A stretch of 24,438 nucleotides of DNA from CAYFNK01 sp964393215 (GTDB lineage: Archaea; Nanobdellota; Nanobdellia; SCGC-AAA011-G17; PNOQ01). Below, one piece after another: positions 1 to 7,584 of this stretch. A program made the translations under genes and the position numbers. The notes under the pieces were generated by a model. It saw nothing but the letters and a program-made list of their open reading frames with translations. It made no database searches and was not told where the DNA came from. The stretch is taken from contig CAYMSW010000007.1 of assembly GCA_964393215.1 (NCBI GenBank), positions 1 to 24,438 of the forward strand. The letters run 5' to 3'. Positions within the stretch are counted from its first letter, which is position 1, and every line of letters starts with the position of its first letter.

Positions 1-1
1 A

Positions 2-1174
2 TACTTCCACACAGTCTTTGATATGTGTAAATCAATAAAAAAAGCTCGTAAAGAAACTCCATTAATACTAGGAGGAAGCGCTCCATCTGCATCACCGGAA
101 TATACAATTAAAAAATTCAAAGCAGACTATGTTATGATGGGGGAATGTGACCTTTCAATTCTAAAATTTGTAGATATGCTACAAAAAAAGATAAAACCAG
201 AAGACGTACCTGGACTTTGTTGGAAAGAAGGAAGAAAAATAAAAAAAGCCAGGAGAATTTCCCCTCCAATGAATCTTGACGAGCTACCATTTCCAGCATG
301 GGAACTATTCGACATGAAAAGCTACACTTTCCCAATGAGACTTGCAGGAGTGGAACATTTAGTCAAAGCATTTGGAATCTTAACCAGCAGAGGATGTCCA
401 TATGCATGTAAATTCTGCTTTAGAATCGAAAAGGGATATCGTATGCGTTCAGCAAAAGATTGTCTAAATAAAATAAGAGAATTAATTGAAAAGTACGAAG
501 TAAACCACGTAGACTTCCACGACGATTTATTCATGGTCAGCAAAAAAAGAACGTTAGAATTCTGTAAAGCAATAAAAGATAGTGGATTGAAATTCACATG
601 GACTTGTAATGGTAGATTTAATGTTGCAGATAGAGAACAATTAAGAGCAATGAAAGAATCTGGTTGCGTTGAAGTAGCATATGGATTAGAATCTGGTGAT
701 CAAAGAATTCTTAACGAGATGGATAAAAGAATAACAGTAGAGCAAATACGTGAAATCGCACAAATAACAAAAGAAGAAGGATTACTTGTCTCAGTACCTT
801 CAATGTTTGGGCTTCCGGGAGAAACAGAAGAAAGTTTAAAGAAAACAGTAGGATTAATTATAGAAACAACTACATGGCAAGATAAAAGAACAATTAGACC
901 AATGCAGCCATATCCAGGCTGCTATTACTTTGATCATTGTGTAGAAAAAGGAATATTAAAAGACGAAGAAGATTTCTTTTCCCGTTATTTCAGTTCAGAG
1001 GAAAAGACAGTAAACCTAACAGAGCTATCTGATACTGACTTCGATGCAGCAATGTATAGAGCAAATAAAGAACTACTCCAAGAACATTACAGACATGCAT
1101 ACAAAAGAGATATGAAAGCATTCAAAAATATTTACTTCGAAAAGGACAGTGAAGGCTTCGTCCCAATGCGTTAA
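2..1174 (+). CDS. B12-binding-type radical SAM enzyme, 5' end outside window
   Basis: The reading frame is open to the left edge: codons from position 2 read YFHTVFD directly before the first ATG at 23, so the gene starts upstream and the ATG is internal. Residue numbers here count from that ATG. The visible N-terminal part matches the end of a cobalamin-binding Rossmann domain (LILGGSAPSASPEYT, then VMMGECD). The radical SAM core follows with the 4Fe-4S motif C125-PYA-C129-KF-C132, and later EVAYGLESGD and PSMFGLPGETEES, typical of the BchE-like B12-radical SAM family. These enzymes carry out methylations, cyclisations or other difficult C-C and C-O chemistry. In this locus it may tailor a sugar or lipid, but the substrate cannot be read from sequence. 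The missing part should contain the DxHxxG cobalamin ligand motif, so B12 use cannot be confirmed. The stop lies 13 bases before the next likely start. Confidence 0.88.
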   Translation, partial: YFHTVFDMCKSIKKARKETPLILGGSAPSASPEYTIKKFKADYVMMGECDLSILKFVDMLQKKIKPEDVPGLCWKEGRKIKKARRISPPMNLDELPFPAWELFDMKSYTFPMRLAGVEHLVKAFGILTSRGCPYACKFCFRIEKGYRMRSAKDCLNKIRELIEKYEVNHVDFHDDLFMVSKKRTLEFCKAIKDSGLKFTWTCNGRFNVADREQLRAMKESGCVEVAYGLESGDQRILNEMDKRITVEQIREIAQITKEEGLLVSVPSMFGLPGETEESLKKTVGLIIETTTWQDKRTIRPMQPYPGCYYFDHCVEKGILKDEEDFFSRYFSSEEKTVNLTELSDTDFDAAMYRANKELLQEHYRHAYKRDMKAFKNIYFEKDSEGFVPMR

Positions 1175-1187
1175 GGCATTGATTCTA

Positions 1188-2765
1188 ATGATGAGTAATG
1201 AACTCGAAGAATTTACAAAAAAGTTTCCAAAGATAAAAGTAAATGACAAAACAATAGAGGAAACTATGTCATATAGGGAAAATTCTATTGTATGGTTTCT
1301 ACAACACAGGCTTGAATTTGACCACATGCCTCCAATATTTCCAAATATGGATAAAATAAACAAAGCAATAAAACAAAACATAATCTTGCCAAGAAACAAA
1401 GCAAAAGAATTTCTAATAAGAAGAATTCTGGAAAAAAATGAAAGAATAAAACAAAAGTTAAGCAAAAACAAAAGAAAAGAATTACAATTCAACACAGAAA
1501 ATAGAATCCTATATTTAGTTCCTGCAAATAGAACAACCATAAAGCAAGATAAAATATACGTAAATAGATTAAACGATGTGATAAACAAAGTAGATGAATC
1601 AAAAGAAATAAGTCAAGAGATTATAACTTTCGACGCTCTAACAAAAGCAGCATCAAGAGATTTATCAAATCATCCAACTTTCTTGTACAAATACTGCAAT
1701 AAAGAAATATGCAAAATTGCAGACAAGGAATCAAAAAAACTAAGTAAAAAATGGGAAAAAATAAAGAAAGATATAAAATTTGATTCACAAAGAGAAATGT
1801 TAATCTTCCAAAACTATCTTCCAGCATTAGATTTCACTTTCTCAAAAGAGTTTATAGAAATAATAATATCTAGTTACGAAATTCTTCACAAAATACTAAG
1901 AGAAAACAAAATAAATTGCGTAATTCTAGACGGGTTCGGCAGTATACCTGAAAGAAGTATGATTAGAGCAACCTATGATCTAAATATTCCTTGCCTAAGA
2001 CTTCAACATGGGTTCAGAACCCCGATTAACAACAGATGGTTATATCCTGAGAACTGCTACGCATGTATGTTCAATCAAGAAATAAAAGAGAGCATAGTAG
2101 AAAATGGTGGTAAAAAAGAAAACATATTCGTGACGGGTGCTACATTTCTAGGAAAACTACCAGAAAAGACAAAAAAATCTAATCTGAAAAAACAAGTATT
2201 ATTCTGTACAAATAGCTTGGTAGAAGAGTCTATAATGGAAAAAAACAAATATTTCAAAATAGTTGAACAAATTCTTTCAGAATTAAAAAGACAAAACACA
2301 GAAATAATAATCAAAATGCATCCATCAGAAAGATATCAAAATTTATACAAAAAAATCATAAAAAAACTTAACATAAAGAACATAAAAATTTATCAAAACA
2401 TACCTCAAAAAGAAACTTACAATTTAATCAGTAATTCGGACATGTTAATCTCCTTTTACTCAACGATAATTCTCGAAGCTAACCTAATGGGAATTCCAAC
2501 TTTAGAAATAGATTATGAAGAACAAAGAGACATGATGGATCTAACGTTCGGAAAAGACAAAGCAGTAGTTATGCTCGATCCAGAAAAACCAGAAATAATA
2601 GAGGAATATCTAAACAACAAAAAAAAGATAGACTTACTAAAAAAAGAAAGAAAGGCCCTAATAAACAGAGCATTCTACAAAATTGATGGTAAGGTTGAAG
2701 AAAGAGTATTAAATGTAATAAAAAATCTAATCAAAACCCAGCAATCTTCTCAATTAGCTCCATAG
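1188..2765 (+). CDS. GT-B-like surface carbohydrate transferase
   Basis: The product is 525 residues from ATG 1188. A GTG at 1149 would give 13 more residues but overlaps the upstream gene, so I prefer 1188 (or ATG 1191). The N-terminal ~200 residues are Lys/Glu/Ile-rich and unrecognised. The C-terminal half has a GT-B pattern: LQHGF, IFVTGATFLG, K-M-H378-P-S-E381, then DMLISFYST and S425-TII-L-E430 followed by MGIPTLEID. This resembles the donor-binding half of CDP-glycerol glycerophosphotransferases, KpsC/KpsS-type Kdo transferases and UDP-GlcNAc 2-epimerases. It probably transfers a sugar or polyol phosphate from an activated donor onto a surface polymer at the inner face of the membrane. 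No membrane segments are visible. The last 35 bases overlap the 3' end of the opposing oxidoreductase gene. The family is fairly clear, the substrate is not. Confidence 0.72.
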   Translation: MMSNELEEFTKKFPKIKVNDKTIEETMSYRENSIVWFLQHRLEFDHMPPIFPNMDKINKAIKQNIILPRNKAKEFLIRRILEKNERIKQKLSKNKRKELQFNTENRILYLVPANRTTIKQDKIYVNRLNDVINKVDESKEISQEIITFDALTKAASRDLSNHPTFLYKYCNKEICKIADKESKKLSKKWEKIKKDIKFDSQREMLIFQNYLPALDFTFSKEFIEIIISSYEILHKILRENKINCVILDGFGSIPERSMIRATYDLNIPCLRLQHGFRTPINNRWLYPENCYACMFNQEIKESIVENGGKKENIFVTGATFLGKLPEKTKKSNLKKQVLFCTNSLVEESIMEKNKYFKIVEQILSELKRQNTEIIIKMHPSERYQNLYKKIIKKLNIKNIKIYQNIPQKETYNLISNSDMLISFYSTIILEANLMGIPTLEIDYEEQRDMMDLTFGKDKAVVMLDPEKPEIIEEYLNNKKKIDLLKKERKALINRAFYKIDGKVEERVLNVIKNLIKTQQSSQLAP

Positions 2766-3660
2766 TTTTCACAGCATCATTTATATCTGAAGCTGGAAAT
2801 TCAAAAGGTCTACCTTCTTTAACACAATCAACAAAATACTTGTTCTGTCTATAAAATCCTGGTTTGTATTTAGTATCTATTTCATCCAAACCAATTTCAA
2901 CATCATCTTTGTTTCTTACGCTAAAAACGGCTTTCTCCAAAGGAAATATATTTACTCTACTTTTATCACCATAAAGAAAGACCTGCCATCCACCTGGAGA
3001 ATCCCAATAAGATCTATATTGACCAACACAATCTGAAAACTTTATTTGAGCATTAAAATATTGACTATCTAAACTAGACAAAGACTTAACATCTAAAACA
3101 TCACCTGCGAAAAATCTCAACAAATCAATGCAATGAACAGAATTTGCATAAATCCATTTATCAAGCACTTCTTTAGGAAATTCATCATCTTCTACTTCAT
3201 TCAAAAATCTTTCAGGAGCTTCAACATTTATTCCATTTATAGGACCAATTATCTCTTTAGCTCTAGAAATAGTTGACATAAAACGCCTATTGACTCCAAC
3301 CATAATTTTTACACCAGCAGTATTAGCGGCCTCAGCAACTCTTTTCGTCTCACTAACCGATAATCCAACGGGTTTTTCAACAAATATAGAAACTCCATGT
3401 TTAATACAATCTAATGTTACATCAACTGTATTCAAAATACTAACAAGAACAAAAACGGCATCTAACTTATGTTCCTTAAACATATCTTCATAATTTTCAT
3501 ACGAATTAGGAATGTTAAATTTCTCAACAGCATTTAATCTCTTCTCTTCTTCCCTATTACAAACAGCAACAATTTCAACATCATCAATATCTTTCAAAAC
3601 TTTCAAATGTTCCTGAGCTATATACCCTGCACCTATGATTCCAACTTTTATTTTTTCCAT
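2731..3660 (-). CDS. Gfo/Idh/MocA family oxidoreductase (second of pair)
   Basis: The 309-residue protein has an N-terminal NAD(P)-binding Rossmann fold (KVGIIGAGYIAQEH at about residues 5-18), the family hallmark E95-K96-P97 in VSIFVEKPVGLS, and the downstream substrate-side histidine in SVHCIDLLRFFAGD. Family members oxidise or reduce sugars or sugar nucleotides, often the 3-position of UDP-sugar uronic acids as in WlbA, with the cofactor staying bound. It starts at ATG 3660, one base after the stop of the first oxidoreductase, so the two are co-transcribed and translationally coupled. Its 3' end runs 35 bases into the convergent transferase gene. Length is slightly below the usual 320-380 residues. 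The role as a surface-sugar dehydrogenase is inferred from the neighbourhood, and the substrate is unknown. Confidence 0.85.
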   Translation of the reverse strand: MEKIKVGIIGAGYIAQEHLKVLKDIDDVEIVAVCNREEEKRLNAVEKFNIPNSYENYEDMFKEHKLDAVFVLVSILNTVDVTLDCIKHGVSIFVEKPVGLSVSETKRVAEAANTAGVKIMVGVNRRFMSTISRAKEIIGPINGINVEAPERFLNEVEDDEFPKEVLDKWIYANSVHCIDLLRFFAGDVLDVKSLSSLDSQYFNAQIKFSDCVGQYRSYWDSPGGWQVFLYGDKSRVNIFPLEKAVFSVRNKDDVEIGLDEIDTKYKPGFYRQNKYFVDCVKEGRPFEFPASDINDAVKTMELIEKIAGF

Positions 3661-3661
3661 T

Positions 3662-4663
3662 TTAAGTTATCTCAACATTAAAAGATTCATCTTCATATGG
3701 CAAAAAAATCCTATCATTTCCATTTTTCTCAGAAAGATGAAATGCTAAAGCAATTTGCAAAGCAGTCAACCCATCATCCCCACCACAGCTAACTTCTTTG
3801 TCAGAACAAAGCTCCAACACAACTTTCCTAACCAAAGATACCATATCAACTCCTCCGGGAACATCCAAGGGAACTCTCAAAAGAGGCAAATCATATTCAC
3901 CCAATTTCTTATTCTTATCATCATCAGATCTTGCATAAACTTCATAGAACTCATCGTCCCTGATTATAATCCTGCCAACAGTTCCACCTATCACCCACAA
4001 ATCTGGCGTACCTATATCTTCACAAATATCAATTGTTGCCCTAACTCCATTCTTAAAATAAATCATACCATAACCACCAGGATCAAAAACAGATCTGCCC
4101 TTATGATCTCCTTTGTAATTCTTATCCAAAAATCCCATTACCCATTCAGGATCTGAAGAAGTATACATCTTCATTGCATCAAAAATATGTGTACCAACAG
4201 ATCCCAGCCTACCGCCTCCAACTGAATAATAGATATTTTTCACATCTCCAATAACTCCGGTTTTCAATAACTCAACCAATTTTAGAATAGCAACCTGCCA
4301 TCTCATACTATGGTTCACAGCCAACTTAGATCCATTTTCCTTACAAACTTCAATCATCTTACGTGCATCTTTAACATTAGTAGCAATTGGTTTCTCACAT
4401 AAAATATAAGGAATCTTTTTTTCTGCACAAGAAACAACTATTTTTGCATGAGAGGACCCAATTGTAACCACACTAACAACGTCAAGTTGCTCTTTGTCAA
4501 TCATTTCCTTATAATCTGTATAAAAATTTACAGAACCAACTTTCTCACCAATTTCTGGTCTGACATCACAAACAGCAGCAACTTCAAAACCATCTAAACC
4601 AGAATAAGCTTCTAAATGTCTAAACCCTTGCACCCCCATACCAAAAATTCCAACTTTTAACAT
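3662..4663 (-). CDS. Gfo/Idh/MocA family oxidoreductase (first of pair)
   Basis: The 333-residue protein begins MLKVGIFGMGVQGFRHLEAY, a GxGxxG Rossmann start, and carries E90-K91-P92 in ILCEKPIATN and the conserved SVGTHIFDAM histidine. I chose ATG 4663 over a GTG at 4684 because a TATA-like box (ttataaatg on the minus strand, + coordinates 4692-4700) sits about 33 bases upstream, which fits a leaderless or very short leader, and because the Rossmann strand begins right at this Met. The protein should be a soluble NAD(P)-dependent sugar dehydrogenase or reductase. It leads a two-gene operon with a paralogue. The two share the fold but differ in detail, so they may act on different substrates or in opposite directions, as pairs do in some nucleotide-sugar isomerisation routes. 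That pairing is inference. Confidence 0.87.
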   Translation of the reverse strand: MLKVGIFGMGVQGFRHLEAYSGLDGFEVAAVCDVRPEIGEKVGSVNFYTDYKEMIDKEQLDVVSVVTIGSSHAKIVVSCAEKKIPYILCEKPIATNVKDARKMIEVCKENGSKLAVNHSMRWQVAILKLVELLKTGVIGDVKNIYYSVGGGRLGSVGTHIFDAMKMYTSSDPEWVMGFLDKNYKGDHKGRSVFDPGGYGMIYFKNGVRATIDICEDIGTPDLWVIGGTVGRIIIRDDEFYEVYARSDDDKNKKLGEYDLPLLRVPLDVPGGVDMVSLVRKVVLELCSDKEVSCGGDDGLTALQIALAFHLSEKNGNDRIFLPYEDESFNVEIT

Positions 4664-4691
4664 TCTAACAACAAACTGGGACACAAGTTAT

Positions 4692-4707
4692 CATTTATAA
4701 TATTTAT
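4692..4707. promoter_or_regulatory. Divergent TATA-like element between oxidoreductase and small membrane protein genes
   Basis: The segment catttataatatttat contains TATA-like boxes readable on both strands. On the minus strand, ttataaatg lies about 33 bases before the oxidoreductase ATG at 4663. On the plus strand, tttataatat lies about 75 bases before the small membrane protein ATG at 4774, which would leave a leader of roughly 45-50 bases. The minus-strand use fits the leaderless pattern of this window better; plus-strand use is uncertain. Confidence 0.5.
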
Positions 4708-4773
4708 CAAAACATCAACCCAGGAAGGACTAAAATCATAAATCTTAAAAAGAAAGACGGAATTTTCAAACAA

Positions 4774-4911
4774 ATGAATCCCACTACTGTAATAATGGGC
4801 CTAGCCGATCTAATCTGTGTTGGATTAATTCTTTATGCCTTTGGGCTAAATGTATTCACTGGTGTACTAGGTTTAATAATGGTTTCAAAAGGAATAACAA
4901 GTTTTGCGTAA
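4774..4911 (+). CDS. Small hydrophobic two-helix membrane protein, 45 residues
   Basis: An ATG-started frame of 45 codons ending in TAA encodes a very hydrophobic peptide beginning MNPTTVIMGLADLICVG and ending MVSKGITSFA. It has two likely transmembrane segments (about residues 4-21 and 24-40) separated by a short polar turn with an Asn. The frame is open upstream to about 4684 and reads a basic stretch (RTKIINLKKKDG) but holds no ATG, GTG or TTG there, so 4774 is the only conventional start. No clear ribosome site precedes it. The segmented composition, helical hairpin and position between promoters argue that it is real, not chance. I do not recognise the family. A role in the membrane beside the flippase is only a guess. 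Confidence 0.6.
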   Translation: MNPTTVIMGLADLICVGLILYAFGLNVFTGVLGLIMVSKGITSFA

Positions 4912-4943
4912 AGAACAACACCAACTAACTTTCTTTAACAAAA

Positions 4944-4956
4944 CTTATAATAAATA
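4944..4956 (+). promoter_or_regulatory. TATA-like promoter of flippase gene
   Basis: The stretch cttataataaata is preceded by an A-rich aacaaaa and lies about 24 bases upstream of the flippase ATG at 4974. This spacing fits an archaeal TATA box driving a leaderless or nearly leaderless transcript. There is no Shine-Dalgarno sequence between the box and the ATG. Confidence 0.6.
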
Positions 4957-4973
4957 CAACTAAACAAATTTAG

Positions 4974-6479
4974 ATGACTGACTATTCAAAAGCGTTAATA
5001 AGGGGTACAGGCATAGTTTTTGCCTCAACGGCAGGAACAAGTGTAATTGGCTATCTACTAAAATTAGTTCTAGCTAGAAACCTGACAATAACTGAATTTG
5101 GTCTAGTTTTCTCCATAATTTCTTTATTTGGAGTATTTCTTATACTTCCTGGAATAGGTGCAGGAAAAGCTCTTGTTAGATACGTAACTGAACACAGAAC
5201 AAGACAAGAAAAAAAAGAAATAAAAACAACAATACTAACAAGTTTCTTTCTAAACTTGCTTTTCTCAACAATAATAGGTTCGCTTTTCATAATCTTTTCA
5301 AAAGAAATAGCAATAAATTACATACACGACATAAGTGCAGCATTCTACATTAAAATATACGCAATAGCATTCATACTAACTCCAACTATAGGAACTTTCA
5401 AATCAATTTTCATAGGATTTAGAAAAAACAAATATTATGCAATAGTTGACTTCTCAAAGATGCTTGTCATTTTAGTTCTAGCATTTATTTTCCTAAAACT
5501 TGGCTACGGAATAACTGGTGTAATGTTAGCTTATACATTAGTATACATATTACCACTACTAATTTATTATCCTTTATTCAAAAAAAGAGTATTTCCAGAG
5601 TTCTCAAAAATAAAAGCTGGAATCAAACTTGAAACTGCAAAAAAACTTCTAAAATTCGGCATCCCTCTAACAATTGCAGGAACAGCCAGTATAATCTTTG
5701 GATATATGGACACAGTAATAATAACCTTCTTTAGATCATTAGAAGAAGTAGCACTCTATAATGTTGGATTGCCGACGATAAGATTAATGTGGAACTTTGA
5801 AAGAGCACTAACTGTAGTACTTCTTCCAATAGCAATTGAATTGTGGGTACAAAAAGATAAAGAACGATTTAACAGAGGAATAAATAATATCTATAAATAT
5901 ATTCTAACACTTACTATTCCGTTCATAATAATTATGCTGGTCTTTCCAGAATTAATTCTAAAAGTTTTATTCGGACCAGATTATGTTGGAGCTGCAACAG
6001 TTGTTAGAATTTTAGCAGTAGCATCAATAATAATCGTCCTGGCAAGAATAAACGTTGCACTAATTACTGGAATTGGAAAACCAAGTATAATAAGCAAAAT
6101 AATGATAATTGGTGCGCTAATAAATTTAGCAGTTAATTTAATTCTAATTCCACTAATAGGAATAAACGGGGCAGCAATTTCTACAGCAGCTGCATTCTCA
6201 GTTATACTTGTCTATACTCACAAAAAACTAAAAGAAAAAACACAAATAAAGCTTCCTTTCAAAACAATACTAAAAATACTAATGGCAGGAATAATAACAA
6301 TACCAATAATTTACATATTAAAGAGTGTAATAAATACAAACGTCTACTTAGAAGCTATAATTGTCGTTGCAATAAGCTTGGGGATATACTATATGTTAAT
6401 TGTAAATTTTGGAGTAATTAAACTAAAAGAAGTAAAGAAATTAATATCAAAACTAAAACCTACTTCAAAAACTCCATAA
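4974..6479 (+). CDS. Wzx-type polysaccharide/lipid-linked glycan flippase (MOP superfamily)
   Basis: The 501-residue protein is hydrophobic throughout, with roughly 12-14 membrane helices and short basic loops. The start MTDYSKALIRGTGIVFASTAGTS and following YLLKLVLARNLTITEFGLVFS match the RfbX/Wzx and MviN-like branch of the MATE/MOP superfamily, where the first helix pair precedes a conserved ARxLxxxEFG-like segment. Family members flip lipid-linked oligosaccharides or polymer units across the cytoplasmic membrane. Length is in the usual 400-510 range and it looks complete. It begins at ATG 4974 after a well-placed TATA-like box, 62 bases downstream of the small membrane protein. Its last 20 bases overlap the convergent phosphonopyruvate decarboxylase gene. 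Within this locus it would export the decorated glycan. Which precursor it carries is not shown. Confidence 0.9.
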   Translation: MTDYSKALIRGTGIVFASTAGTSVIGYLLKLVLARNLTITEFGLVFSIISLFGVFLILPGIGAGKALVRYVTEHRTRQEKKEIKTTILTSFFLNLLFSTIIGSLFIIFSKEIAINYIHDISAAFYIKIYAIAFILTPTIGTFKSIFIGFRKNKYYAIVDFSKMLVILVLAFIFLKLGYGITGVMLAYTLVYILPLLIYYPLFKKRVFPEFSKIKAGIKLETAKKLLKFGIPLTIAGTASIIFGYMDTVIITFFRSLEEVALYNVGLPTIRLMWNFERALTVVLLPIAIELWVQKDKERFNRGINNIYKYILTLTIPFIIIMLVFPELILKVLFGPDYVGAATVVRILAVASIIIVLARINVALITGIGKPSIISKIMIIGALINLAVNLILIPLIGINGAAISTAAAFSVILVYTHKKLKEKTQIKLPFKTILKILMAGIITIPIIYILKSVINTNVYLEAIIVVAISLGIYYMLIVNFGVIKLKEVKKLISKLKPTSKTP

Positions 6480-7584
6480 ATCTTTCTTTATTTTCAACAG
6501 TAGTTGTAGTTGGCCTGCCTAAATCTGGTCTGGAACCTTTCTCAATCATAATCTCTATCAAAACTGGATGATCAACATCTTTAATCTTATCTAAACAGGC
6601 AGACAGTTCATCAGAAGTTTCAACCTTGAAAGCTTCTTTGTATCCACAAGCCAAAGCTATAGAAGGAATATCAATGTCAAATGCAGCCGTAGGTTGCCCA
6701 CCAACAGACTCATGAGAACCATTATTCAAAACAATGTGTCTAAAATTCTTTGGCTTTTCCTTACCAGATATAGTTAGACTTCCCATGTGCATTATGAACG
6801 CACCATCTCCATCTAAACAATAAACTTTTCTCGACGGTTTTTCAGAAGCAATAGCAAGAGCTATAGAAGAAGAATGCCCCATACTGCCAACTGTCAAAAA
6901 ATCTTTACTATGATCTTGGCCTAATTTCTCTCTCAACTCAAACAACTCTCTAGAAGTCTTACCTGTTGTTGACACAATAATATCATCATCAAATAATTTA
7001 GAAACTATCAATTCAACTGCATTTTCTCTTTTCAAAGAAAGATTCTTGCTAAGTCCACCAGAATATTTGTACTCATCAAAAAGACCCTTTCTAACAACTA
7101 ATGCATAGGGTGCATTATTTTCAGACATATGCTTAACTGCCCTGCCAATGCCCTCTTTAAGTTTTTCAGAATTATCATCTAAAACTTCAAAAGGTATTTC
7201 CATGGTCTCCAACAAATTAAGTGTGATTCTTCCTTTCTTGACATGCTGTGGTTCATCCTTAACTCCAGGTTCTCCACGCCATCCTATAACAAGTAACAAT
7301 GGAATTCCATAAACTTCTGGATCAGTCAATGACATCAGAGGATTGACACAATTTCCAAGTCCAGAGTTCTGCATATATACAACTCCAGTTTTTCCAGTAG
7401 CCAAATAATACCCTGCTGCTCTAGCTACAGCATTACCTTCATTAGAAGTAATTATATGTTTTTCCTTAGAAACATTGTCCATTAAATAAGCACAAAAAGA
7501 CTTCAACAAAGAATCAGGAACTCCGGTAAAATACTCCATCCCCTCCTCTTTCAATAAATTGTAAAAATAACTTGGATTTATCAT
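6460..7584 (-). CDS. ppd: Phosphonopyruvate decarboxylase
   Basis: The 374-residue thiamine-diphosphate enzyme converts phosphonopyruvate to phosphonoacetaldehyde and CO2, the step that makes PEP mutase chemistry irreversible. Visible features are the N-terminal PYR domain with FTGVPDSLLK (about 19-28), the catalytic Glu in NEG (E49), the family-specific GWRGEPGVKDEPQH (101-114), and the C-terminal PP domain with the TPP/Mg motif G259-D-G running to NNGS (287-290) and then HESVGGQPT. These signatures separate Ppd from the related sulfopyruvate decarboxylase, though that alternative is not fully excluded by eye. The start ATG 7584 overlaps the stop of the PEP mutase gene as ATGA, giving tight translational coupling. 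The length matches Ppd/AepY (about 375-400). The 3' end overlaps the flippase gene by 20 bases. Confidence 0.93.
   Translation of the reverse strand: MINPSYFYNLLKEEGMEYFTGVPDSLLKSFCAYLMDNVSKEKHIITSNEGNAVARAAGYYLATGKTGVVYMQNSGLGNCVNPLMSLTDPEVYGIPLLLVIGWRGEPGVKDEPQHVKKGRITLNLLETMEIPFEVLDDNSEKLKEGIGRAVKHMSENNAPYALVVRKGLFDEYKYSGGLSKNLSLKRENAVELIVSKLFDDDIIVSTTGKTSRELFELREKLGQDHSKDFLTVGSMGHSSSIALAIASEKPSRKVYCLDGDGAFIMHMGSLTISGKEKPKNFRHIVLNNGSHESVGGQPTAAFDIDIPSIALACGYKEAFKVETSDELSACLDKIKDVDHPVLIEIMIEKGSRPDLGRPTTTTVENKERFMEFLK

Noticed and set aside
1149..1187. GTG start giving a 13-residue N-terminal extension of the GT-B-like protein
   Set aside because: It would overlap the end of the radical SAM gene, and two ATG codons at 1188 and 1191 directly follow the upstream stop.
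1073..1588. Long minus-strand open frame opposite the radical SAM and transferase genes
   Set aside because: It is antisense to two well-supported genes and has a Phe/Leu/Ser-rich composition expected from reading the complement of A-rich codons.
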